This document shows, piece after piece, positions 21,601 through 31,556 of a stretch of DNA of 64,000 nucleotides (position 1 is its first letter; every line of letters begins with the position of its first letter). Under the pieces are notes generated by a model. It was not told the origin of the DNA, ran no database searches, and saw only the letters and a program-made list of their open reading frames with translations. Where the stretch lies: positions 1-64,000 of the forward strand of contig ML014158.1 of NCBI GenBank assembly GCA_003615045.1, read 5' to 3'. Origin of the DNA: Caulochytrium protostelioides. Lineage: Eukaryota > Chytridiomycota > Caulochytriomycetes > Caulochytriales > Caulochytriaceae. The position numbers were made by a program, and so were the translations under genes.

Positions 21601-22364
21601 TCGTCGGGCCCGGCGGCGGGTGCGCGGCTCGCAGTCAGCGCGCGTCCCGTGAAGGCGTCTCCCGATGGCGCAGGCGCGACGTGGGCCCATCGGTCGGGAT
21701 CGGCGCCCGCCTCCATATCAGCGACGGCGGGGACGACGGCTACGGGCGCGCCGGCATCGACATCAACAGCGGCGGCGACGGCGGGCGGCAGGGGCCAGAA
21801 GACGACCGTCGCGCACTCGAGCCAAGGGAAGAGGAACGAGCAAAAGCCGAGAACCAGGAGCACGATGCGGGACTCGGCGTCAAAAGGGATGGCCATACGG
21901 AGCAGCGTGAGCTTGGTCGAGGACATGGAGAGGCTGACAACGAGCGGGCGCAGCGGGAGCGACCACCGCCCGATGCGGTACGACGGCTGCAGGGCGCTGC
22001 AGAGTGCGATCCAGACGACGGCGCGGACGCTTGCGAGTGCGACCAGACTCAGGCCGCGGTCGTGCCACCCGCGGTCGCTATCGAGGTCGTGGTCGTCGTC
22101 GCCGTGGCCGTGGTCGACGTCGCCATGATGGGCGCGCGTGGCCGCCAGGATCAAGAAACCAAAGTATACGGTGACGTGGACAAGCAGATCGAGAAAGGCG
22201 GCGATGAGGCCCGGATAGAAAGGCCGCGCCCGGCGCGCCGACGCGGCGCGTGGATCGCGGGGAAGCAGCGGCGAGCGCTCGTGTGCGGCCTCAGCGACCG
22301 GCGACATCTCGTCGGGGCCGTGGGCTTCGGCCGCCGCCATGACCGCCAGTCCCGTCAGCGACAT
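18645..22364 (-). CDS. Multi-pass membrane protein with Iml2/TTC39-like region
   Basis: A 1239-residue single-exon frame with an ATG start. About four hydrophobic segments lie near the N-terminus (about 49-78, 105-125, 135-160 and 165-200); a His/Asp-rich loop (GDVDHGHGDDDHDLDSD) separates the first two. A long disordered, Pro/Ala/Ser-rich segment (about 205-560) follows. The C-terminal half (about 570-1239) is helical. LLIQGAWAIWRGKEIQGAFL at about 735, then CCEQLNAGLGILHLLGQM and MGMARLLAVLAYNGAYAPLA, resemble the Iml2/TTC39 (DUF3808) tetratricopeptide family, whose members lack such a membrane domain. The match is at pattern level only. Function unknown; a membrane-tethered scaffold is an inference. 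Confidence 0.6.
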   Translation of the reverse strand: MSLTGLAVMAAAEAHGPDEMSPVAEAAHERSPLLPRDPRAASARRARPFYPGLIAAFLDLLVHVTVYFGFLILAATRAHHGDVDHGHGDDDHDLDSDRGWHDRGLSLVALASVRAVVWIALCSALQPSYRIGRWSLPLRPLVVSLSMSSTKLTLLRMAIPFDAESRIVLLVLGFCSFLFPWLECATVVFWPLPPAVAAAVDVDAGAPVAVVPAVADMEAGADPDRWAHVAPAPSGDAFTGRALTASRAPAAGPDDAHGTNALRLAPPASTSPAASPSSAAPSAHQDMLHPRLDHLKMGSPMAASLPIQVKMHPSAGGGDGGSGSFRSHTGHGQGSLSGSQQRLGMPHAPHPPLYGNDDGDGDGATVAQDVPEAMRTSLSGHPFHRANPRHQPQPPPSLTAEHFSLHDPRGMFPASPAGATKYRRPYNMAAIANAHSASLPAHHAATALRAHAPQRREHGITGTYLAPSALNPMRASMRNSLAASSSSLHSGDSDRGDADAEVESDGMAIAPQGGIPGRAPSSLLMGGSAASLGGASDGPTDVGVDLDLIEAALSPAGFELGRPRVALPWQITHFRGTADLDATRAMLRHGSLPAPAPAPGSATQMTPEAQADAILAEARGAWLAYLAGGGQESALLTLDALYKRHDALFRRLGSASAHLADGSLSGSVTASWLSPASSTSLSSSPAAAGALRPRSALAPLLLSTSQEQDGVHGAPAMALTPPITASLDHEGRQLQCAEWLLIQGAWAIWRGKEIQGAFLLRRAVKSYTKTQATLLRLARRPPGRGPAAAAAVAAAAAAGVDPPTFERPPALDRCCEQLNAGLGILHLLGQMQWTGSPSFAHLMQAFDAMQFVPDPEMGMARLLAVLAYNGAYAPLAAVALLTAVWRRGEGALRWVQDAAAARAGSLAADTVDDLDASGIHDAFDGGSDMDGPTPPTSPPTSPPPLVATWLQTWSATVSDAAVAPALESAMALLFGPPAPAAAAPWSPLDGSPPPPRAAAPASPNASAATAALPPLFRLVCALADPTAATVLSAATAPTDAHPAFLALWRAWLGPWPLPATLSSALPASWRGLLVSAVTGDVPDAVRRAWQQYLLYPATVRVPSVAPSDVPASAAWVLAVLRHAQANRETARRERDRAGMSVADAAAAVVVPEEARNGTHPGSAFFWVEIALSERRDGHTARSTELIEYLEADADAASGVTAPPAWSPSRDVHVPLPVLSEEVRALAVAWIARLRQASLI

Positions 22365-23327
22365 GATTGATGCTTTCTTAACAGCCTCGCGTGGGGCCAG
22401 GACACGTTGGGGGTAGAAGGCGAAGGCGAGTCGTGTGGACCCTGATGGGATGTCTCATGAGGATACCGCTTGGCTCAGGGATCGGATCAGGGACTTGCAA
22501 ATGCCGCCGAGCGGATCTAATGGTGTAACTACCGCGCGATCGTGCGAGCGCGCCGAACGGGGCCGTCGAGGTCGTAGTCGCCGTGGGAGCAGCAAGGCGC
22601 GCAGGCGCGGACGTCGGCAACGAAGAGGGAGGCCCGATGCCGCCGTCACGGGAGGGAGATGCGCGGGTGTTCTACGATGGGGATGCGGTCGCAGCGAATC
22701 GACGCGACGGGCTTCTACGTACCGTGAGATGCCATGGTGTCCGTCGACAGCTTTCGCGAATACAGAGGGCGGTGATGCCAGGTTTTAGGATATCGACGCG
22801 ATCCTCGAAAGTGCGGACGATGCCCTCGCTCATCGGCTCGGGTGCGCGATAGGGCGGGGCCGGGCCGTCGCGGGTCCTGCGTTGAGGGGAGGGCGGCTCG
22901 GTTGCTGGCGGGCGCAGCGGATGTGGCGTTGCGGCGTGCGGGTCCTTGGGGACAAGCTCCGCTCCGCTGGGCGCGGCTCGGCTCGTTGCACCTCCTTCCC
23001 CGGAGAGACAATGGCTCGCACTCGCCGACGTGAGCATCAAGCAGCTCTCGCCACGTGGCGAGATGATCGTCGCTAAGAACATTCCTGATAGCGCGGTATG
23101 ACTGGCCTGATCGTCCGTTCAGACAGGTTGCACGCCCCCTTCGCTCAAGTTCCTGTGGTGCCGTCCAGGCGTGGTCCTCCAGACGTCGCCTAGTCACGTC
23201 GTGGCCAAGCCGCCATCAGGGAGCAGGACCCCTGCTGCCTGGTCTGCCGCGATCCGGGCTCCCTCCTGTGCCGAGATAGCGACGGTGCTTCGTCTGCATC
23301 GCATCCACGGCGGTCGTCGTGACCACG
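22365..23327. other. Divergent intergenic region
   Basis: 963 bp between two divergent genes; presumably holds both promoters. No gene or RNA feature is recognised. Confidence 0.5.
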
Positions 23328-26300
23328 ATGGGACCAATCTGGGCGCGTTACCATGTGCGCCGAGGCCGCTTGCCTTCACCGCCCTGGGGTGGTCTTAGCA
23401 CCCTGGCGACGCCGTCTCTGCCGCAGATCCCGCCGCATCAGGCCCCGCGATCACGATCGCTTCCATCGTCGCTCTCCTTGTCGACCTGGGCCCTATCGCC
23501 TCGACAGGTTCCACGGACGAGACGGCTCGCGCCGCCCCTCCTCGTGCGATCATCGCATTTGATGATCTCCCGTTCCAAAGCGACCTCCCAACCGACGTCG
23601 CCGTCGACGACGCCCGAAGCCGGGTTTCCGTCCCTGCCACGGAACCCCAAAGTCCGCTCGCACCGCATGCCCGGTGATCTCGCGCTGTTCCGCGTCGGCA
23701 GCGCTCTGGAGACGGGGATCATTCTCGAGACCCGCGGCGGCCGCATCCGCGGCCAGTGTACCGTGATCACGAAGGACGGCCACACGATCCAGACATCGCC
23801 GGCGCAGCTGCTGCTCGTCATCCAAGGATGGGCCCGGCGGCTGCCGCCCCGCGCGCCGTCGGCGGCGTCGAGCGCGGGACTGCGGGACGCCGTCGTGGCC
23901 GAGCGGCTGACGGGCGCCGGGCTGCCGGCGTCCTCGCTCGCCTACCTCCGCGCCTTCGAGACCAACGCCATGACCATGCTCAGCCGCGTGGCGCCGACGG
24001 TGCTCCAGCAGCTCCCGGTCTTCCTGGCGACCCAGCCGGCCGATCCGCCCGTCTCGCTCGAGTCGCTTGTCCAATATGTCTTCCACGGCCGGCCCGCGCT
24101 CCCGCCCACGACGGGGCTGAGCCCCGCCCCGGACGGCGCTCGCGCGGTCGATACGACGGCGGTGCCCACCCCGGCGCAGTATTACGCAGTGCTGTCGCAT
24201 CTCTGTCTGCGGACGCCGTGCGTCCGCGCCGTGCATGCGGCGCCGGCCTACTACGAGACGCAGATCGCTCTGCATACCTCTGAGGACACGGCGCTGCTCA
24301 ACTGGGTCGAGACCTTCCGCGGCGCCGCGGTCCGCGGCCGCGACGGCAGCTGGGTCGCCGCCAAGCCCGACCAGCCGCAGCTGGCAGCCTTCTTGAACAA
24401 GGTCCGCGTCCAGCTGCAGTGGCTCGAGCGTGCCCAAGCCGACCATCCCCCGCCGTCGGGTCTTGGCGATCTCGAATCAGCACACGCGTTCGACCTCGTC
24501 TATCGGCAGCGGCCGGCCGTCCAGTGGAGTGCGGACGACCAGCGGTTTATCGCGGTCTTTCACAAAGCCGCCATGACGGTCAGTCACGCGAGCGCCGCGC
24601 CGTTCAAGAGCGTTGCAGGACGCATTCTCACGGTCGCTCTGGGTCCGCGCTACTCCTCGCGCTCGTCCCCAGCGGACATTCACCAACTTCTCAAAGACAT
24701 CGGCGTGTTGCCGGACTGGGACACCAGCCACGTGGCCAAGCTGGCGCCGCGCTTGCTCACCGAGCCCGACGTCGAGACACTCCCGCATGTGCCGGCCGCA
24801 CAAATCGCCGCGTGGAATGCCGCCGCCGACGCGCGAGATCCAGTGACGGACACGGTGTTTGTGATCGATAGCACGACCGCCCACGAGCTCGACGACGGGA
24901 TCAGCGTCGCGCCCATACCGGGCGACCGCCAGCGCGTGCGCTTATCCGTCCACGTGGCCGACCCGGCGTCCCTCATCCCCGACGACCACCCGAGCCTGGC
25001 GTTCGCGATGCAGCGCGCCCTGTCGGTGTATACGCCGGACACCTTCCGGCCGATGCTGCCAACGGCCATCGGCACGCTGACGAGTCTCGCGTCCGGCCGC
25101 CACGTCATCACGTTCAGCGCCACCGTCGACCTGGCCACGGGCGCCATGGACGCGGTCGATGTGCGGCCCATGACCATCCGGGCGCCGGTCGCCGTGATCG
25201 ACTACGGCACCGTCGATACCCTGCTGACCCACGATGGCGTCTACGGATGGCTAGACGATACCGACGTCGAGCCCCACGTCCGGGAGACGGTCCGTCTCGC
25301 CAAGCGGCGCCTCGCGCAGCGGCAGATCGAGATGGGCGAGGCGACCCCCATGGCAGCACATGCGCCGGCGCTGCAGCTGCTCCAGCAGGCCGCCGACGCG
25401 CACCGTCTGCGCCGCGTGCGGCAGAACGCCGTCATGCAGGCCCAGACCGAGTTCACCGTCGGCGTGACGCCATCGCCGCCGGCGCCCTTTCCGCCGTCGT
25501 CGCCCGCCTGCCTGCCGACCGTGGCCTTTGATCCGCTCGGTTCCAACTTTGTCTCGCCGGCGCGCACCACCGTCTCCGAATGCATGGTCATGGCGGGCGT
25601 CATGGCCGCCGCGTACTGCGCGTCGCACGACCTCCCGGCGCTCTACCGCCACCAGGGCGCCTTGCCGGCCGAAGGCCAGCAGCTCCTCGCGTCGCTGCGC
25701 GACCCGCAGGGCGGGTGGATGACGGCCGCCGCCATGGAGCAGCTGCTGCCGCACATGCCGCCGGGCGGGCTCGCCGTCACACCCCACGCGCACGCCTCGA
25801 TGGGCCTGCCCGCCGACCCCGCCGACCCGAACGCCCAGGGCTACGTCCAGTGCACGAGCCCGCTGCGCCGCGTCCGCGACCTGGTCGTGCACCGGCAGCT
25901 GCATGCGCACTTCGCCGGCCGCGCCGCGATGCCGTACGGAGCCGCCGAGCTGCGCGCGCGCTGCGACGGCTGGCTCGCCACCGAGCGGCAGCTCAACCAG
26001 TACATGGCGCAGATGGACCGCTACTGGGCGCTCGTGTGGCTCAGCCGCCATGCGCGCGCGGTCGCGCAGGGCGTCGTGGCCGACGCCGACGGGGCCTGGG
26101 AGGGCGCTTACCCGGCGCCGATCGCGTGGCCAGCGCGGCCGCAGTCGACCTACACGGCGCGCGACCCGCCCGTCCGCGCACGCATCTTTGTCGTCCGCCG
26201 GACCCCCAACGGCTGCTTGGGCCGATGCCTCGAGATGGGCGGGTTCCGCGTGTCGCTCAGCGGCGATTCGCCCCTCGGCGCGGTCGTGTTGGCGCGCCTC

Positions 26301-26351
26301 GCTTCCATCGATCTGACGACGCTGCAGGCCCATTTTGTGCCCGACGTGTAA
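23328..26351 (+). CDS. DSS1: Mitochondrial RNase II-family 3'-5' exoribonuclease (Dss1/CYT-4 type)
   Basis: Probable catalytic subunit of the mitochondrial RNA degradosome or of mitochondrial RNA 3' processing. The first ATG (23328) gives 1007 residues. The N-terminus (WARYHVRRGRL, then Arg/Ser-rich) fits a mitochondrial targeting peptide. A cold-shock/SH3-like part follows (GDLALFRVGSALETGIILE, about 115-165). The RNB domain begins at about residue 508 with VFVIDSTTAHELDDGIS, carrying the acidic metal-binding cluster, and continues with VHVADPASLI, DPLGSNFVSPARTTVSECMV and YVQCTSPLRRVRDLVVHRQL. A degenerate S1-like end closes the protein. HELDDGIS rather than the bacterial DDA pattern is typical of the Dss1/CYT-4 branch. 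The gene is divergent from the Iml2-like gene; Fanzor copy B converges on its 3' end. Confidence 0.88.
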   Translation: MGPIWARYHVRRGRLPSPPWGGLSTLATPSLPQIPPHQAPRSRSLPSSLSLSTWALSPRQVPRTRRLAPPLLVRSSHLMISRSKATSQPTSPSTTPEAGFPSLPRNPKVRSHRMPGDLALFRVGSALETGIILETRGGRIRGQCTVITKDGHTIQTSPAQLLLVIQGWARRLPPRAPSAASSAGLRDAVVAERLTGAGLPASSLAYLRAFETNAMTMLSRVAPTVLQQLPVFLATQPADPPVSLESLVQYVFHGRPALPPTTGLSPAPDGARAVDTTAVPTPAQYYAVLSHLCLRTPCVRAVHAAPAYYETQIALHTSEDTALLNWVETFRGAAVRGRDGSWVAAKPDQPQLAAFLNKVRVQLQWLERAQADHPPPSGLGDLESAHAFDLVYRQRPAVQWSADDQRFIAVFHKAAMTVSHASAAPFKSVAGRILTVALGPRYSSRSSPADIHQLLKDIGVLPDWDTSHVAKLAPRLLTEPDVETLPHVPAAQIAAWNAAADARDPVTDTVFVIDSTTAHELDDGISVAPIPGDRQRVRLSVHVADPASLIPDDHPSLAFAMQRALSVYTPDTFRPMLPTAIGTLTSLASGRHVITFSATVDLATGAMDAVDVRPMTIRAPVAVIDYGTVDTLLTHDGVYGWLDDTDVEPHVRETVRLAKRRLAQRQIEMGEATPMAAHAPALQLLQQAADAHRLRRVRQNAVMQAQTEFTVGVTPSPPAPFPPSSPACLPTVAFDPLGSNFVSPARTTVSECMVMAGVMAAAYCASHDLPALYRHQGALPAEGQQLLASLRDPQGGWMTAAAMEQLLPHMPPGGLAVTPHAHASMGLPADPADPNAQGYVQCTSPLRRVRDLVVHRQLHAHFAGRAAMPYGAAELRARCDGWLATERQLNQYMAQMDRYWALVWLSRHARAVAQGVVADADGAWEGAYPAPIAWPARPQSTYTARDPPVRARIFVVRRTPNGCLGRCLEMGGFRVSLSGDSPLGAVVLARLASIDLTTLQAHFVPDV

Positions 26352-26411
26352 TGGGCATCGAGATGATCGATGATCGATGTCGAGCCATCGTTCGGGATAT
26401 TAATGATAACG

Positions 26412-26965
26412 AAAGGCTCTTCCTTGAGACGACCTACCACGTACGCCATGCCCTCCGTGGTGCCCCCGCGAGGGGTCCTCCACAGAGGCAGGAGCGCATC
26501 TGGCTCAGTGTCGGATGAGCTTCCCGACCCTGGGCTGCAGCGGCGCTTGCCCGGGGTTGCGGCACCACGCCTCCGGTCTGGCGGGTAAGGCCAGGCAGCG
26601 TCGGATGTGTAACGCGACATGGAGATCACGGTTCACATGAAGCCTTTGGTGGCTTCGTACCGCAGCAAACTTCGAGCCACGATCTCCTGGGGCCGGTCTT
26701 GCCCGGGTTTCAGGACCACATTCGTCTGGGCGTATACCCGGGTCTTGCAGACCGGGTTGACGACCGTCGGCGCGGTCGAGCGAGGCGCCCGCCCGGGACG
26801 CAGGAGAGATCGGCACGACCGTGGGGCCCCCGGGTTTGCCCCTTGGTCACGATCTGATTCGTCTCGGCCTGCACCTGGGTCGTCCAGAACTCGTCGTGAT
26901 GGTGTGCCATTTGGGAACGATCATCGAGATCATCGAGATCAGGCGGATCGGTAGCCTGCGCCATC
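26412..26965 (-). mobile_element. Fanzor nuclease gene fragment, copy B
   Basis: Minus-strand remnant covering only the RuvC-II to RuvC-III part of the Fanzor gene. It shows TTQVQAETNQIVTK near 26870, a block of about 79 nt (about 26698-26776) nearly identical to copy A at 2872-2950, then VNRDLHVALHIRRCLALP and a C-terminal end LQPRVGKLIRH with TGA at 26507-26505. The frame changes at least twice along it, so it is broken, and everything upstream of RuvC-II is missing. The conserved hairpin follows the stop. Copy B ends about 60-100 bp from the stop of the convergent DSS1-like gene and may lie in its 3' UTR. Confidence 0.8.
26450..26489 (-). ncRNA. Candidate Fanzor scaffold hairpin, copy B
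   Basis: Same post-stop hairpin as in copy A: on the minus strand GCCTCTGTGG at the 5' side and CCACGGAGGGC at the 3' side, around GAGGACCCCTCGCGGGGGCA. The loop itself can form a GGACCCC/GGGG inner stem. Confidence 0.45.
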
Positions 26966-27578
26966 TTGCTTTCAGCATGGACGAGAAGGTTTCCGCGCCG
27001 AAGGCGGTGGACAACGGTTTCAGGCCTCGTTTTTCAGGGGCTGTTTCTGGCCTCACATCCCCTCGTGATCACCATGCTCTCCGGGGCCGCTGGACAGCCT
27101 TGATGAGTCGGCATCATGCCGACATCCTTCCCGGGCGAGACGATCATCGCGTGCGGACCGTGACCGGCCGTCGCCTGCGTCACCTGGCTCAAACGCCGCT
27201 GGATGCGACGCATGCCGGCGGCCCGTGCCGTGCCTTCGCCGTCGCTTCGGCGCGCCAACCCGCTGGCCCTGAGCACGGCGCGGCAGCGCTGTTGACCGCC
27301 GCCGCCTCCGCTCTCGATCGCCACGCGGCGTGGAGATGCGAGACGCCCATCGTGACGCTCGCGCCTGTGGCGTTGGTGGCGCTCGCAGTTGACAGCCTCG
27401 CCTCGCTTCCCTTCGCCGGTCCCTTCGCTCTTGCGGGCTGCGGCCTCCCCCCAAGGGACCCCGCCGTTGTTTCACACGTCGCGGCGGCCGCGATGCGCGA
27501 GCGAGGCCGCGGTCGTCGGGGAGCGTCGGCTACCGCGTGGCCGAGCCGTGCAGCCCTTTCACCGCGGCCCACGGCCTC

Positions 27579-27579
<1 letters not shown>

Positions 27580-27609
<30 letters not shown>
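27580..27609 (+). repeat. (GGC)n microsatellite
   Basis: About ten GGC units. Confidence 0.9.
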
Positions 27610-28543
27610 GTGCTTTGAGCGCCCGGCCTCGAGCCATACTGCGCGCGCGCCGGCTCGCCGCGCCGCGTCGCGTCAGGGAGCGCGGCCGGCGAGGGGTGCG
27701 GCGAGGGTCGGGACCGTGATTCACCCCTCGCCACGGCGGACCTTGCGGCGGCGGCGGCCGGGGAACCGGCGGGAGCTGAAAGGACATTGGACCCCGCCGG
27801 CGGGTGCGGCGGGCGCAGTGGGAGCGGCGACAGGGGCGCCCGCGCGCTGAAGGCTGAAGGCGGCGCTGGGCCGATCCTGCCGGTCGCTCGCGGCTCCTCC
27901 CTGGACCCGGCGGCGTTCTGCGCATGGCCCTGGGCTGGGCGCCGGGTCGTGCTCCTCGGCTGGCAGCACGCGAGATTTCCCATCCTGGGCGGCCCTCGGG
28001 GGCTCCAGGCAGGCCGCGGCCGCGTTGGCCTCCGTCGCGGCGGCTGTGGCCGCCGGTCGCTCCGCTCGCCGCGTTGGTGTCGATCCATGGCCTGCGGCAT
28101 ACCTGTCAAAGCACGCGCTGGCCACTCGTCCGTCTGCGGCGCGCATCAGGCATCAGGCATCGCGCATGGGATGAGCTGCTCGATGCCGCGTCGGCGTCCT
28201 GGGCGGCGGCGCTGGGCCGGATGATCATCATCGTGGTGGTGGTGGTGAAGGCCGCCACGAGGCAAGCCGCGTCGCAGGCCCGTCGCCTCCTCCCCCCGCG
28301 ATCGGCACCGACACGTCAACGTGGCCGCATCCATGCTGGCCGACGCTCAGCGCGGTCTCGAAGCACGGAGTGCGCGAAAAGGAAAAGGACGGAGCCGAGG
28401 CGCGGCCGGACGCGCGCGCACGATGGATGGGTTCCCGCCGACAGCCGCGACGCCGTTCACGATGCGCAGGACGCCGACGGAGGGATCGGCGCTCGTGCCG
28501 GGCATCGCGGCGGCGGACCGTGGGGACGCGCGCCTCGCCCGCC

Positions 28544-28577
28544 CTCGCCTCGCCTCGCCTCGCCTCGCCTCGCCTCG
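28544..28577 (+). repeat. (CGCCT)n tandem repeat
   Basis: Six to seven tandem CGCCT pentamers. Confidence 0.9.
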
Positions 28578-29761
28578 GTTGGGACGGAAGACGGTGGACG
28601 GCGCCGATGCCGGCGTCCACGAACGCGCGGCACCGGCGTACGGCACGGCGCCGGTCGGATCCGGCCGCACGCGCGTGCTACTCGGCCTCGAGCCCATGGA
28701 CCGAGCGTCGCGGTTGCAGAGGCCCACGCTCCCGGCGGCTCAGGGGCGCAGGCGAACGACCGGCTTTCAGCATCCGCTACGCTGCGTCCAGCCGCCAAGC
28801 AGCCCCGTCGGCCAGTCGGTCAGCAGGTCGCCGGCGCCATGGGCTCGTCGAAGATCGTCCTTTCCCGCGCCGCGACTGGAGGCGCCGTCCACGGCTGCGG
28901 AAGAGGTATAAAGCGTTCATCAGGCATCGGCCGCCGTGGTTCTGGGGGGCGGGCGGGCCGGCGAGGCACGCCCCGCGGCGTCGGGTCGCCGGTCATCTTG
29001 CTGCAGGGACGGCGCCGTGGTCTTGCCGCGATCCTGCCGCGCGCGCCGGCTTCGACAGGCTTCACCATCCTGCTGCGTGACGACGATGGTCGACTCCCGA
29101 CCTGGTCGACGTGACGTATGCCAGCTCGACGCGTTGTTGTCCGGTCACTTGTCGCCCGAAGAACCCCCCGCCATGCCTATTTCTAGCCGATTGCTAGATT
29201 CATCCCCGTTCTCATTCTGATGCCTGTCCTGACACCTGATTCTTCTTGATACCAAATCGCCTCCCCACTGAACCGTTGACGGAGCACGTCTACGTGGAAC
29301 ATTTCACACCGAGTAGCCATCGCTCCCCACAGTTGTCTCGGTCTCCACGGGTCGCTTTGCGCCAGTATGCGCACGTCACAACGTGACCAACGCATGTGAC
29401 CTCTTCGCCCCCGCTACTCTGGAACTCGGATATTCGTTGATTTTACGACGTGTTGCCGATCTTCGCTTTCTTTTTCTTTCCCCTCGTGACGGCGGCGCAC
29501 CCTCGCGAGCGACGGCCCCCACCTGCCCCCGAGTGTTTTGTCGCGGTGGCTTTGAGAAGATCGGCATCACTTTTAGGATTGTAGACCGCCTCGGGGCATT
29601 TCTTGGCCCTGCGAGGACCCTGTATCGTTGCGTGCCTGTGTGATTGCACGGTTGGATTATTGCCGACGGCATCGCGCGTCGCGTACTCGACACAGCACCG
29701 TCTTGCAGGTTCCTCGCCGGTCGCTCGAGGGACTGTCGCTCGAGACCGCGAGCCGGGCCGC

Positions 29762-31186
29762 ATGACCATGATCGTGGACATTTCGTTCGAAGGCAACGCA
29801 TTTGCCGGTCTGACGCAGCGCCTCTGGCAGATGCGCAACCAGCTCCGCACCTCGCTGCCGACGAAAGCGGTGCTCGGAGTGCTCGAGCGGTTGCCGGACG
29901 AGGCCGACCAGCTCCACACGCTCGTGCTGCAGAGCAAGTCGGCCCACGACCAGACCGGCCAGACCCTGGACGACGTATCGGCCACGCTGATGTCCGCCGC
30001 CATGGTCCTTATCCACCAAATTCAGGACGCCTGCGTCCGCGTCTGCTTGGACGCCCGCGAGACCGACGCCATCCTCGCCGAATTCGACTTCCGCGCGAGC
30101 CAGCTCATTGCCGCGCCTGCCAACCGGTCATGGACCGCCATCTCGTCGGCGGCGGCCGCCGCCCCGGCCAGTGGCACGCCGCCCGACACGCAGCACAGCG
30201 CGCACACGGCCATCTCGGAAGCGTTCTCGCAGCTCATGCCGCGTGAGGACTCGGGGTGGTCGGCCGGCCACGTGTCGCCCCTGGGCGCCGCTATCGGGGC
30301 CGTCAATGGCGACGCCGACCTGCATAAACTCAGGCTCGATGACGCCGCTCACGATGCCTCGCGGCTCATGCACGCGTCGCTGATCACGCCGCCACGTGGG
30401 CTCGAGTGGCCCGCCTTCGCCGTGATGGACGGCCACCGCGCGTCTGAAAGCGCCGCGGTCCATGGGGCCGGCGCGCCGCCGGCGCAGGACGAGATCCATG
30501 GCGCTGCCACATATGCGTACGGCGGGATGGGCGCCTTTGGCGAGCAAGCCTACGCGGCCGCCGCGGCCGTCGTCGCCGCGGCCGGCCACAACGGCGGCAT
30601 GCTGCTCTACCACGGCGCCCAGAACCACCTCAGCCCCCTGCCGTCGCATCTGCATGTCGACCCACAACGCCCTACGTCGCTGCTGCAACATTCGCACTCG
30701 CACCCGCACCAGCACTTGCACCTGCACCAGCAGACAATGCCGCATCAATTGGCGCAGCAGATGCAGGCCCAGCGGCATCCGCCGCATCTGCAGCACGTCG
30801 CCTCGTCTCAGGCCTCGCTCGCGCAGGGCCTGCAGACGCCGCGGGGCTCGAAGGGCGGCAGCGTGAGCTCGATGAGCGGGAGCAGCAGCAGTACGGGCGA
30901 CCGCACGCCGCGGCCGAGTCGGAAGGGCACCGGCGTGGGACCGGCCCACACCAACCGTCGCGCAAAGCGGCCGAACCACAACGCCACCATAATCGCGGTC
31001 TTGGACGCGTGGTATGCCGAGAACCGGCGCTACCCGTACCCAAGCGAAGAAGTCAAAAAGACGCTACTCGGCCAGACAAGCTTGAGTATGATGCAACTGA
31101 ACAACTGGTTCATCAATAAGCGGCGTCGCGACCCGGCGTGGCGCGGCCGTGTCGCTACCAAGGGCGATGTCAAGGACGAGTGCTGA
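29762..31186 (+). CDS. TALE-class homeodomain transcription factor
   Basis: A 474-residue, single-exon nuclear DNA-binding protein. The homeodomain lies at about residues 400-460: KRPNHNATIIAVLDAWY, then ENRRYPYPSEEVKK with the three-residue loop extension that defines the TALE class, then LNNWFINKRRRD with the recognition-helix WFxNxR core. The N-terminal 120 residues are predicted helical and could be a dimerisation domain like those of fungal mating-type or developmental homeodomain proteins. The middle is Ala- and His-rich (HSHSHPHQHLHLHQQ). I chose the ATG at 29762. The TALE class is certain; a mating-type role is only a possibility. It converges on COX6A. Confidence 0.9.
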   Translation: MTMIVDISFEGNAFAGLTQRLWQMRNQLRTSLPTKAVLGVLERLPDEADQLHTLVLQSKSAHDQTGQTLDDVSATLMSAAMVLIHQIQDACVRVCLDARETDAILAEFDFRASQLIAAPANRSWTAISSAAAAAPASGTPPDTQHSAHTAISEAFSQLMPREDSGWSAGHVSPLGAAIGAVNGDADLHKLRLDDAAHDASRLMHASLITPPRGLEWPAFAVMDGHRASESAAVHGAGAPPAQDEIHGAATYAYGGMGAFGEQAYAAAAAVVAAAGHNGGMLLYHGAQNHLSPLPSHLHVDPQRPTSLLQHSHSHPHQHLHLHQQTMPHQLAQQMQAQRHPPHLQHVASSQASLAQGLQTPRGSKGGSVSSMSGSSSSTGDRTPRPSRKGTGVGPAHTNRRAKRPNHNATIIAVLDAWYAENRRYPYPSEEVKKTLLGQTSLSMMQLNNWFINKRRRDPAWRGRVATKGDVKDEC

Positions 31187-31556
31187 GCCGGCACAGCCGC
31201 GACGAATGAGGACGCCCCCGTTCAGCACTCTCCCCTTTCACTCTCGCAGCAGCCGACGGCCTATCAGAGGTGACGAGGGGCGGTTGTCTGCCCTCGGCAT
31301 CAGGCGGCTCGTGGTGTCGATCGTGCCTCAGATGCGCATGGCGCAGCATGCGCCATCGGCGAATCATTCGGAACCTTATCGTGCTCCGACCACCGTCTGA
31401 CCACGCTCAACTTTATCGATTTTTTTTTTAATAATTACGGACAAGGCCAGCACCGGCCGAGCCATTATTGACGGGATCGTGCCCAGGGCGATGCGACGCT
31501 GGCACCCGCTCACACGGGCCGAAGCGTACCACTCAGCGCACCGACAAACCATGTAT
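31187..31556. other. Convergent intergenic, 3' flanks
   Basis: 370 bp between the homeodomain stop and the last exon of COX6A. No gene seen; T-rich runs near 31417-31430 may belong to the transcript ends. Confidence 0.5.

Larger units (their letters stand above)
26966..29761. other. 2.8 kb spacer, no supported gene
   Basis: GC-rich region upstream of the homeodomain gene. It holds a (GGC)n tract at 27580-27609, a (CGCCT)n tract at 28544-28577 and GTG repeats near 28231-28248. The reading frames over it (one of 306 codons on the minus strand) are Arg/Pro/Ala-rich with no domain, and I treat them as chance. An open stretch of 53 codons without an ATG precedes the homeodomain start. Confidence 0.5.

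Noticed and set aside
22672-23197. Minus-strand frames upstream of the DSS1-like gene
   Set aside because: No domain or conserved pattern; they lie in the divergent promoter region and start at non-ATG codons.
27189-28109. 306-codon minus-strand frame
   Set aside because: Low-complexity Arg/Ala/Pro product over simple repeats; not protein-like.
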